Origin: Planctomycetota bacterium
GTDB lineage: Bacteria > Planctomycetota > Phycisphaerae > WQYP01
NCBI GenBank assembly: GCA_021816165.1
Contig: JAKAYZ010000098.1
Span: 1 to 7,257 of the forward strand
Direction of reading: 5' to 3'
DNA length: 7,257 nt
Every line of letters begins with the position of its first letter. Position 1 is the first letter of the stretch. Below, one piece after another: positions 1 through 6,280 of the stretch. Below the pieces are notes generated by a model. That model was not told where the DNA came from and did not search any database. It was given only the letters and a program-made list of their open reading frames with translations. The position numbers and the translations under genes are program-made.

Positions 1-1512
1 ACTGTTCGTTTGTTTGAAGAAACCGGCGATCACCACCGGGGCAGAGAATTGGCCAGCCGCCGCATTACCATCCGTCCCGGCACGGCGCGGCAGACCGTCA
101 GCCTGATGTTTCATCCGTCCAAGCCGGGAAATTATCACCTGAAGCTGGCGGTTGACCCCTTGCCGCATGAATTAACGCACCGGGGGAATACCTCCAGCAG
201 TCTGTGGACGCGCGTGGTACGGGCCAAAGTGCGGATTTTGTATGTGGAAGGGTATCCGCGTTGGGAATACCGCTACCTGAAAAATGATCTGATGCGCGAA
301 AAAACCACGTTGCTGAGTTGCCTGCTGCTGTCGGCTGATAACCGCTTTGCGCAGGAAGGCAACATTCCCATCAACCGCTTTCCGGATACGCAGGCCGAGA
401 TGAACCGTTATGACGTGCTGGTGTTGGGAGATGTCAATCCGGATTATTTTTCCGCCGCACAGGAGAAAATTATTCTCCGGTTTGTTGGACGGTACGGCGG
501 CGGTCTGGGCATGATCGCCGGGCCGGATTACGCCCCGGATGCCTATCGCCACACACCGCTGGCCCCTTTGCTGCCGGTTATCGCCGGAAATCCCGACAAT
601 CCGATGCTTGCGCCTCCGCCCAATGCGCCTTTTGAATTGCATCTTACGGCCATCGGCAGGCAGAGCATGCTGTTTCATTTCTTCAACAGCATGCGCCAGA
701 ATCTGCGGCAGGTTGCGAATCTGCCGCCGCTGTACTGGTTTGAGCCGGTCGCCGGCCTGCAACCCAGCGCTACCGTGCTGGCGGATTTGCCCAGCCATCG
801 TATCGATGGCCGTCCGGCGCCGCTGCTGGTCTTCGGCCGCTACGGTGCCGGCCGCACCATGTTTTCCGCCATTGCGGATACCTGGCGCTGGCGCTATTAC
901 CATGGCGCACCGTTGTATAAAAGCTACTGGCTGGAAATGATGCGTGAACTGGCCCGCCAGCGTGTGTTCGGTGGCGCGCACAGCCTGGTGCTGCGTACCG
1001 GGGCACCGCGCGTGCAGGTGGGGCAGAGCAATCGCATTTTTCTTTCCGTGCGTGATCCGCAGTTAATCAGTCAGATGCCCGCATCGATTCCCATCGTGAT
1101 GACTTCCGCCAACGGCCGGCAGACCCTCATGCTGGCACCGGTAAGCGCCGGGCGGCGGCAATACGAGGGAGAAGTCACGCCCTGGGTGGTGGGGCATTAT
1201 ACGCTCTCGGCCCAGCCCGGCGTTTTGCCCGCCGCTGTTAAACCTGTGCAGATGGATGTTGCCGCTTCCATGCGTGAATTTGCCTCACTGACCGCCGATC
1301 CCGCCGCACTGGCCCGGATGGTCAGCGGCACGGGCGGTGCGGTGGTGCCGCTGGCGGGGCAGCAGGCCTTGGCGCAGCTGATTCCAGATCGCAGCGTGGA
1401 AGTGGCCATCCGCCAATCGCGGCAGCTTTGGAATAAACCCTGGGCGCTGGCGCTGCTGATACTGCTGTTGACGGTAGAATGGATACTTAGAAAACGCGCG
1501 GGGCTGATCTGA
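1..1512 (+). CDS. Membrane-anchored Bat/VWA-operon protein with inactive GATase1-like domain (5' partial)
   Basis: The frame is open from base 1, so the N-terminus (probably membrane segments and perhaps a VWA domain) lies upstream; TTG at 10 is just an internal codon. Seen in order: the end of an Ig-like beta domain (about 50-190); a Rossmann/GATase1-like domain starting with RILYVEGYPRWEYRYLK (about 229-282), with the glycine turn GGGLGMIAGP (about 496-528) and ending in a TWRWR signature (about 880-895); a further beta region (about 1000-1250); a segment rich in LTADPAALARMVSGTGG; and one C-terminal membrane helix (about 1432-1485) followed by RKR. The elbow position that holds the catalytic Cys in real amidotransferases has no Cys here, so I infer a structural or binding role outside the membrane. 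Family knowledge: such proteins sit in MoxR-DUF58-BatA-type operons of planctomycetes, function unproven. The next gene starts 38 bases downstream on the same strand, so they are probably co-transcribed. Confidence 0.85.
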   Translation, partial: TVRLFEETGDHHRGRELASRRITIRPGTARQTVSLMFHPSKPGNYHLKLAVDPLPHELTHRGNTSSSLWTRVVRAKVRILYVEGYPRWEYRYLKNDLMREKTTLLSCLLLSADNRFAQEGNIPINRFPDTQAEMNRYDVLVLGDVNPDYFSAAQEKIILRFVGRYGGGLGMIAGPDYAPDAYRHTPLAPLLPVIAGNPDNPMLAPPPNAPFELHLTAIGRQSMLFHFFNSMRQNLRQVANLPPLYWFEPVAGLQPSATVLADLPSHRIDGRPAPLLVFGRYGAGRTMFSAIADTWRWRYYHGAPLYKSYWLEMMRELARQRVFGGAHSLVLRTGAPRVQVGQSNRIFLSVRDPQLISQMPASIPIVMTSANGRQTLMLAPVSAGRRQYEGEVTPWVVGHYTLSAQPGVLPAAVKPVQMDVAASMREFASLTADPAALARMVSGTGGAVVPLAGQQALAQLIPDRSVEVAIRQSRQLWNKPWALALLILLLTVEWILRKRAGLI

Positions 1513-1550
1513 TCACCCCGCGGAATTGCTCGCACGGAGAATCGTCCATC

Positions 1551-4500
1551 ATGGAGAACCCCGCATCAGCCCCGGCCCTGTTGCAGCGCATCAGCCAGCT
1601 GCGCCGGACGCTGCGCGCCGCACTGGTGCTCCATGGCGTGGCTCTGGTGCTTTCGGCACTGCTTTGGGTTGCTTTGATTTTGACCCTGGGAGATTATTTT
1701 TTCCACTTCCCCGGGCTGCTGCGACTGATACTGCTCGTGGCTGTGCTGGGGGCAACGGCCTATCTGCTCTGGCGGGATGTTATCGCCCGGATGCTGCGGC
1801 CCATTCCCGATCAGTTTCTCGCCGGCGTATTGCAAAATACCGCATCCCTGCAGCACGAACAATTGCAATCTGCCGTTGAATTCATGGAAAACCGTACCGA
1901 TCGGCTCAATGTTCTGGCGGCTAAGGCCATTCTGGATGCCGATCAAAGCGCGCAATCGGTGCAGGTGAAAAACGCCCTGACCTGGCGGCCTGTTCTGAGG
2001 TTGTGGACGGCCGCCGGCCTGGCGGTGCTGGTATCGGCCCTGGTCATCGCTCTATGTCCCGCCGATGCCGCGCTTTCATTGCAGCGCTGGGTCAACCCGT
2101 TGGCCCACAACCCCTGGCCCTTAAGCCAGCATGTGGAACTGCTCTGGAATACGCCCGATCATCAGCCCCCGGCCATTTGGCCGCAGGGACAGGCGTTAAC
2201 CGTGCGGGCGGTGGTCAAAAAAGGCTTCAGCCCGGATTTGCGCGTGTGGCTGCAGGTGCGCGGTGCCGATGCCGCCGTAACTTCCCAGCTCATGACCTGG
2301 CAGGGGGCGGCACACGGACATTTATATGAAAAGGTTCTTCTTCCGCAGGGAAAATCCATTCAAGTTCGGCCCATCGCCGGAGATGATCATCGTGAACCGT
2401 GGCTTACCATTAATTTAATGCCCCGCCCGCGCATCATCGCCATGACCGCCAGCATCGCCCCGCCCGCGTATGCCAAAAAGGCCCCGACCTTCAAAATCAA
2501 TTTTCTTGATCGGCGGGTCAGTGTGATTCGCGGTTCCACCATTACCATGACCATCACCGCTGATCAACCCCTCCAATCCGCAGCGCACGGCACCGGCTTT
2601 GCCTTTGTCGATGCCGTCAGCAAATCGCCTGTATCCGTTGGGGCGCACGTTGAGCATCGCTCGGCTGATGCGATGACCATCCGCTGGCGGGCGGAAAAAT
2701 CCATCTCCGGGCGCGTGCGGATTATCAGTAAGTCCGGCCTGCGCAATCGTCGGGGAGGAGATATTCAATTATCCGTCGTTGCGGATTCACTGCCCACTGT
2801 GGTTATCGCGCATCCGCAACATGCCGTTGAACTGACACCTGATGGCTCGCTTCATTTGACCATTCAAGGCAGCGACGACCTGGGTCTGACGCGACTGTTT
2901 TTAGCCGGAACTCGCACCGACCTGAAGGGCCGCAGCACACCCGCTTTCCGCACGCAACTGACGTGGCAAACGCTGGCCTATGATGCGCAAACCCGGCTTG
3001 AGCAGGGCAGCCGTACCACGCGATGGTCCCCGGAAAAACTGCACCTCGTGCCGGGAGACAGCGTGGAACTTGTGGCTTTGGCGGGAGATAATTATCAGAT
3101 CAGGTTGCCGGGTGGTGCCGTTAAGCGCCACCCGCTGGTAAAATCCGCCCGCCTGCTGGTGATGATCCGGGCACGACAGGCCATTGCCGCGGAATTAACC
3201 GCGGACCTGCAATCTGTGCGCCGGGCCATCAAAGCGCTGCTGGCGCGGCAGATCAATACATATGCGCAAACCGCCGCCATTGAACAATCCATCAAAAGCG
3301 CCGGTAAAGCCACCCCGCAGCAGCAAACCGCACTGTCTGATCTCGCCTCGCGGCAGGCGGATCAGGCGGCACGGGCGGACCAGATCACGCGCACGCTGGG
3401 GCATATTGATCGCATCGCCCGCCGCAACAAGCTGGATCAATCCGCCGCCGGGAAATTGGCACACCTTGCCACCGAAAAAATGGGACAGGTCGGGCGGATC
3501 AACATGCCCGCCGCGGCCAATGCCATTGTCCGTGGCGGTGCTCTAACGCGCCGTCATGCCGCCGCTGCGGCCGCAAAGCAACTCGCGAAAGCGGGATCCG
3601 CGCAGAATCAGGCCATGCAAACCATGCGGGAATTGCTCAATCGCCTGGGCGCACAGGGAGAATTTGACGCTCTGGTTGCCCAGACCCGCAAAATGCTCCA
3701 ACACCAGCAACTGCTCCAGAACCAGCTCAAGGCTCTGGCCGCCAAAACCATTGGCATGAATATGAACCAACTGCCGGCCGCGTTGCAAAAAGCGCTGAAA
3801 AATTTGGCCCAAAAGCAGAACGCCCTGGCCAATCAGGCCGCCCAACTTGCCAGCAAGCTTCAGCAGGCCGCGCAGGCTTTGAACAAAAGCAATCCGGCCC
3901 TGGCGGCGGCTTTGGCGCAAGCCGCTAAAATCGCGCAGAATGATGCCGTCAGTTCCGCCATGCGGCTGGCCGCCGGTGCGATCAATAACAATCAGATGCA
4001 GTCCGGAGCATCGAGTCAGGCCCAATCGCACCAGGGCTTAAGTGATATGCTCAAAGCCCTCAACAGCGCACGCAATAAATCGCTGCGTGAACTGGCTCGG
4101 CAGTTGCGGGACATGATCCGGATTGTCTCCGCCTTAATTCTGCGGCAAAAAGCGCTTATCGCCGTCACCACACAAGCCGGAGTCCACGCGCCTGAAACAG
4201 CCCTGGCCGCCCCCGCCAACCGTGAAAGCCGGTTGCAACTCGATACCCTGGCCGCCGCCCCGCAGGCGGATCATGTCGATCCATCCGGCCATGTTGGCGA
4301 ACTGCTGCGCCTGGCCGGAGCCGATATGGGCCGCGCCACCGGTTCGCTGCTGCGCGACCATCAGAGCCATGCGTTAACCGGTCAGAACACGGCTTTGCAT
4401 CATTTGCAACAGGCGCTGGCGTTGCTGCAAAAGCAACTTGAGAAAGTGCGGAACAAACAGCGCCAGAATCAGATCGCCAGCTTGAAAAAGCAGTATCAAT

Positions 4501-5096
4501 TGCTGCTGAAAGCCCAGCAATCGCTATTGAATCAAACCAGCGCTCTGCGTGAAGCGCGGGTGGCTCAGGGAATATTGAACCGTCCGCAGCAGTTGCGGGC
4601 GGTGGGAATTGCCCGCGCCCAGCAGTTGCTTATCGCCGAGCTTGCCGCGCTGAGTCAGGTTGAATCCCGCACGGCACCGCTGCTGGCCTGGCTCAATGGC
4701 AAGATCATCGACGATATGCGTATTGCCGCCAATACGCTCGCCGGAGCCACCGCCAATCAGGCCGTGCTGGATGAACAAACGTCCGCCATCGCCAAAATTA
4801 AGGATATTATCGACGCCCTCAAACAGCAGCAGCATCCGAAACCAAATGGAGGCGGCGGTGGTGGCGGGGGCGGGGGCGGCAAGCAGCAGCTTATGCCGCC
4901 GGCGGCTCAGTTGAAACTGCTGAAATTACTGCAATTGCAGATTAATGCGGATTCCGCTTTTCTCAATAACCAGTTGCGGCATGCCGCCAATGACACGCAG
5001 AAAAACTCTCTGCGCACCATAGTCCGGCATCTCGGCGGAATGCAGAGCGACATCGCCGCGCAGGCCCGTCACGTTGTGCAATCCATGAAAAAATAG
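1551..5096 (+). CDS. Large membrane-anchored coiled-coil protein, DUF4175-like
   Basis: 1181 residues. The ATG at 1551 is chosen because GGAGA (1536-1540) lies 10 bases before it. Seen: two membrane helices at about residues 23-47 and 55-75, a third at about 150-170, then RWVNPLAHNPWP (179-190), which resembles the conserved segment found after the third helix in related planctomycete proteins. Residues about 195-535 look like beta-rich extracytoplasmic domains (repeated short hydrophobic strands, many Pro and Gly). From about 540 to the end the protein is a Gln/Ala/Leu-rich, mostly helical coiled coil, interrupted by a run of 11 glycines (1100-1110). There is no catalytic motif, P-loop or VWA MIDAS. 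Position after the GATase-like gene matches the last member of MoxR/Bat-like planctomycete operons, where such proteins are annotated as DUF4175-like or hypothetical. I infer an envelope scaffold or partner of the upstream proteins; the biochemical role is unknown. The DUF4175 assignment is from layout, not from a search. Confidence 0.85.
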   Translation: MENPASAPALLQRISQLRRTLRAALVLHGVALVLSALLWVALILTLGDYFFHFPGLLRLILLVAVLGATAYLLWRDVIARMLRPIPDQFLAGVLQNTASLQHEQLQSAVEFMENRTDRLNVLAAKAILDADQSAQSVQVKNALTWRPVLRLWTAAGLAVLVSALVIALCPADAALSLQRWVNPLAHNPWPLSQHVELLWNTPDHQPPAIWPQGQALTVRAVVKKGFSPDLRVWLQVRGADAAVTSQLMTWQGAAHGHLYEKVLLPQGKSIQVRPIAGDDHREPWLTINLMPRPRIIAMTASIAPPAYAKKAPTFKINFLDRRVSVIRGSTITMTITADQPLQSAAHGTGFAFVDAVSKSPVSVGAHVEHRSADAMTIRWRAEKSISGRVRIISKSGLRNRRGGDIQLSVVADSLPTVVIAHPQHAVELTPDGSLHLTIQGSDDLGLTRLFLAGTRTDLKGRSTPAFRTQLTWQTLAYDAQTRLEQGSRTTRWSPEKLHLVPGDSVELVALAGDNYQIRLPGGAVKRHPLVKSARLLVMIRARQAIAAELTADLQSVRRAIKALLARQINTYAQTAAIEQSIKSAGKATPQQQTALSDLASRQADQAARADQITRTLGHIDRIARRNKLDQSAAGKLAHLATEKMGQVGRINMPAAANAIVRGGALTRRHAAAAAAKQLAKAGSAQNQAMQTMRELLNRLGAQGEFDALVAQTRKMLQHQQLLQNQLKALAAKTIGMNMNQLPAALQKALKNLAQKQNALANQAAQLASKLQQAAQALNKSNPALAAALAQAAKIAQNDAVSSAMRLAAGAINNNQMQSGASSQAQSHQGLSDMLKALNSARNKSLRELARQLRDMIRIVSALILRQKALIAVTTQAGVHAPETALAAPANRESRLQLDTLAAAPQADHVDPSGHVGELLRLAGADMGRATGSLLRDHQSHALTGQNTALHHLQQALALLQKQLEKVRNKQRQNQIASLKKQYQLLLKAQQSLLNQTSALREARVAQGILNRPQQLRAVGIARAQQLLIAELAALSQVESRTAPLLAWLNGKIIDDMRIAANTLAGATANQAVLDEQTSAIAKIKDIIDALKQQQHPKPNGGGGGGGGGGGKQQLMPPAAQLKLLKLLQLQINADSAFLNNQLRHAANDTQKNSLRTIVRHLGGMQSDIAAQARHVVQSMKK

Positions 5097-5129
5097 CCGG
5101 CCCGTCGGAAATACATCCGACAGACCGGC
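5096..5129 (+). terminator. Hairpin directly after the coiled-coil gene
   Basis: GCCGG (5096-5100) pairs with CCGGC (5125-5129) and GTCGGA (5104-5109) pairs with TCCGAC (5116-5121), with a 3/3 internal loop and a 6-base loop. It begins at the last base of the stop codon. No T-run follows, so if it ends transcription it is not a classic intrinsic terminator; it could also protect the mRNA 3' end. Confidence 0.5.
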
Positions 5130-5142
5130 GAGCGTGTAGATA

Positions 5143-5179
5143 ACATTGCCGGTATTTCTGTTCTTACATCCGGCAATGT
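5143..5179. terminator. Ten-bp perfect inverted repeat in the convergent junction
   Basis: ACATTGCCGG (5143-5152) and CCGGCAATGT (5170-5179) are perfectly complementary across a 17-base loop. It lies between two converging genes and can fold in RNA from either strand, so it may act as a bidirectional terminator. No T-run follows on either side. Confidence 0.5.
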
Positions 5180-5180
5180 G

Positions 5181-5195
5181 CCGCAGTCCCTGCGG
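5181..5195 (-). terminator. Short hairpin just past the stop of the secreted-protein gene
   Basis: CCGCAG (5181-5186) and CTGCGG (5190-5195) form a 6-bp stem with a 3-base loop, 2 bases past the TAA stop of the - strand gene. The stem is GC-rich but without a T-run; it probably works together with the 5143-5179 repeat, which the same transcript meets next. Confidence 0.45.
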
Positions 5196-5197
5196 AC

Positions 5198-5674
5198 TTA
5201 ATGCCAGTCATGCCGCCGGGCGAAATCGCGATGCCTGTCCCAGCCGCCCCGGTGACCCCACGCGTGATACTCATGGTGCGGCTGCCGCCATCCACCCCAT
5301 TGCCCTCTGAACACCACCCGTGGCCGATATATGGGATGATAGAAAACCGGACGCGGTGCCGGATAAGCCGCCGGCGGCGGACAATAAGCCGGCGAGGAAT
5401 AATACAGCGGCTGCGGAGCCGGGTAGACCGCCGGTGCCGGAACTGGTGCATACGCCGGTTGATAATCATTCACCGGCGGAGCGTAGTAAATCGGCCGCGG
5501 TTGCACATACGTTGGAACCGGTGTGAAGATCGGAATGGAAAATCCAAAACCGATCTGCACGCCGGCGTGCGCCGGAGCCGCCGCGAGCATGGCCACCGTT
5601 GCGCCAGCCAGCAACCCCATTTTCAACCCCATTGCCTTGCCACCCAAAAACCGCATTGAATTTTGCCAGAACAT
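5198..5674 (-). CDS. Small secreted Pro/Tyr-rich protein with His/Trp/Arg-rich C-terminus
   Basis: 158 residues, read on the - strand. The start at 5674 is preferred over internal Met7, Met15 and Met19 because AAAAGGAG (5681-5688) sits 6 bases before it. A signal peptide is clear: positive residues R8, K13 and K18, a hydrophobic core at 19-32, and AHA before a likely cleavage after residue 37. The mature part starts GVQIGFGFSIPIF, then a Pro/Tyr/Ala-rich stretch (about 51-118) with repeats such as PxPxYxxP and AYPAP, and a tail (about 119-158) rich in Gly, Trp, His and Arg ending in HDWH. There is one Cys (98) after the signal peptide, no lipobox and no enzyme motif. Similar low-complexity exported proteins occur across Gram-negative groups, mostly as hypotheticals. 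The His-rich tail could bind metal or nucleic acid or polymer, but that is speculation. It is convergent with the upstream operon and has its own leader, so it is probably a single-gene unit. Confidence 0.75.
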   Translation of the reverse strand: MFWQNSMRFLGGKAMGLKMGLLAGATVAMLAAAPAHAGVQIGFGFSIPIFTPVPTYVQPRPIYYAPPVNDYQPAYAPVPAPAVYPAPQPLYYSSPAYCPPPAAYPAPRPVFYHPIYRPRVVFRGQWGGWRQPHHEYHAWGHRGGWDRHRDFARRHDWH

Positions 5675-5680
5675 AAAATT

Positions 5681-5688
5681 CTCCTTTT
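5681..5688 (-). promoter_or_regulatory. Strong ribosome binding site of the secreted-protein gene
   Basis: On the - strand AAAAGGAG lies 6 bases before ATG 5674-5672. It decides the start among four candidate Met codons near the N-terminus and supports that the gene is translated. Confidence 0.7.
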
Positions 5689-5711
5689 AACATCTGGCCC
5701 GGACGAGCTTT

Positions 5712-5729
5712 CCGCGGTTTCAACCGCGG
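5712..5729 (-). promoter_or_regulatory. Perfect dyad in the leader of the secreted-protein gene
   Basis: CCGCGGTT (5712-5719) and AACCGCGG (5722-5729) are perfect inverted repeats separated by two bases. The dyad lies about 37 bases upstream of the start codon, between the AT-rich zone and the ribosome binding site, so it would form a stable hairpin in the 5' leader or act as a protein-binding dyad in DNA. It is too far from the ribosome binding site to cover it directly. Confidence 0.5.
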
Positions 5730-5760
5730 GCCAATCAACCCGTCTGATCAGCCAAACGCA

Positions 5761-5860
5761 CCGGTATGTTAATAGTTGCAAAGTGTAAACTATTTTTAAT
5801 TGTAAATTAACAAATCCGTATAAGCGAATAAAACGCTGTATATTTACAAACTATAAGCTG
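5761..5860. promoter_or_regulatory. AT-rich intergenic zone, probable promoter region
   Basis: About 100 AT-rich bases stand out in otherwise GC-rich DNA. On the - strand, TTAATT (5810-5805) and TACACT (5787-5782) are 17 bases apart and could drive the secreted-protein gene with a ~100-base leader. On the + strand, TTAATT (5796-5801) and TATAAG (5819-5824) are also 17 bases apart and point toward the SIR2 gene. The two -35-like boxes are the arms of a 15-base dyad (5796-5810, TTAATT-GTA-AATTAA) that could be an operator. The -35 matches are weak, so the exact boxes are uncertain; the zone as a whole is the best promoter candidate here. Confidence 0.35.
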
Positions 5861-5909
5861 CACTACCAGCGACCAATAACACCGCACCGCCGCCAGCACC
5901 ACCGCAACC

Positions 5910-5927
5910 CCCGATCCCCACCGAGAC
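5910..5927. repeat. 18-bp direct repeat, copy 1
   Basis: CCCGATCCCCACCGAGAC is present exactly here and again at 6063-6080, in the same orientation. After one mismatch the next three bases (GCA) also agree. Start-to-start distance is 153 bases, a multiple of three. Confidence 0.75.
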
Positions 5928-6062
5928 CGCAAGACTTGCAAGACTACGAGAATACCCCCGTCCCCCGCAGCCGCGTGATGGAAATCCGCGGCCGCCTCCG
6001 CGAACGCGGCCACCGAAAACATTCGCACCGCATCCGCGCGCAACAGCCACGGGATTCCTACT

Positions 6063-6080
6063 CCCGATCCCCACCGAGAC
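6063..6080. repeat. 18-bp direct repeat, copy 2
   Basis: Second exact copy of the unit at 5910-5927. Only two copies occur in the window and the sequence between them is not itself repetitive, so this is not a CRISPR array. A short duplication or the edges of a former insertion are possible origins. Confidence 0.75.
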
Positions 6081-6159
6081 TGCATTATGCCGACCTAACC
6101 ACCGCCCGGCTCGCCTCGCGGGGGACCAAGGTGAAAATCTGCGGGAAGTTGTTACACTG

Positions 6160-6228
6160 GTGCGGAATTCGCTTGTGACCGGTGCAGGGCGCTACGCGTC
6201 GCTTATTCCGCACAGGCTCGTAGCGCCC
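6160..6228 (+). promoter_or_regulatory. Two interleaved perfect inverted repeats upstream of the SIR2 gene
   Basis: Repeat A: GTGCGGAAT (6160-6168) with ATTCCGCAC (6205-6213). Repeat B: GGGCGCTACG (6187-6196) with CGTAGCGCCC (6219-6228). The order A-B-A'-B' gives either an H-type pseudoknot (9- and 10-bp stems, linkers of 18, 8 and 5 bases) or two mutually exclusive hairpins. It ends about 50 bases before the SIR2 start codon, a place suited to a leader control element, a structured RNA or a terminator for transcripts coming from the left. No T-run follows. Confidence 0.5.
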
Positions 6229-6267
6229 GTGAAACGCCGGCAGAATTATGAAATCTGGTTCCGAGTT

Positions 6268-6272
6268 GGAGG
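6268..6272 (+). promoter_or_regulatory. Ribosome binding site that fixes the SIR2 gene start
   Basis: GGAGG lies 8 bases before ATG 6281. The only earlier in-frame ATG (6248) has no comparable site, and a stop (TGA, 6230-6232) closes the frame before it, so 6281 is the better start. Confidence 0.7.
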
Positions 6273-6280
6273 TTAAGGAA

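Larger units (their letters stand above)
5861..6159. other. GC-rich spacer with no convincing gene
   Basis: Short frames on both strands here lack ribosome binding sites and read as Pro/Arg/Gly-rich low complexity typical of GC-rich non-coding DNA. The region carries the 18-bp direct repeats described separately and part of a start-less open frame (5857-6276, +). I see no tRNA cloverleaf, transposase remnant or repeat array. Confidence 0.5.

Noticed and set aside
172..981. 269-codon open frame on the - strand
   Set aside because: It lies wholly antisense to the GATase-like gene, whose protein motifs are clear; the translation is His/Arg/Gln-rich with no family features and no ribosome binding site.
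3543..4031. 162-codon open frame on the - strand
   Set aside because: Antisense shadow of the Gln/Ala coiled-coil coding sequence; its Leu/Gly/Gln-rich repeats mirror the sense-strand codons.
4848..4880. Frameshift or sequencing error at the glycine-coding G/C tract
   Set aside because: The same frame continues with coiled-coil composition on both sides, so the tract appears in frame as read.
5201..5659. 152-codon open frame on the + strand
   Set aside because: Opposite the secreted-protein gene; it is Arg/Pro-rich, lacks a ribosome binding site, and the - strand frame has a signal peptide and strong site.
5910..6080. CRISPR array
   Set aside because: Only two copies of an 18-bp unit with a 135-base gap; no regular spacer pattern and no cas gene.
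5807..6085. Short Gly/Val/Ala-rich frames on the - strand in the spacer
   Set aside because: They contain the 18-bp repeat as SRWGSGV twice, but show no start signal and no domain, and they run into the AT-rich promoter zone.
5936..6178. 80-codon frame on the + strand starting at TTG
   Set aside because: Arg/Ser/His-rich without a ribosome binding site or recognisable family; more likely chance openness of GC-rich DNA.
6248..6280. Earlier ATG at 6248 as start of the SIR2 protein
   Set aside because: No ribosome binding site precedes it, and GGAGG at 6268-6272 is correctly spaced only for ATG 6281; the extra 11 residues add no motif.
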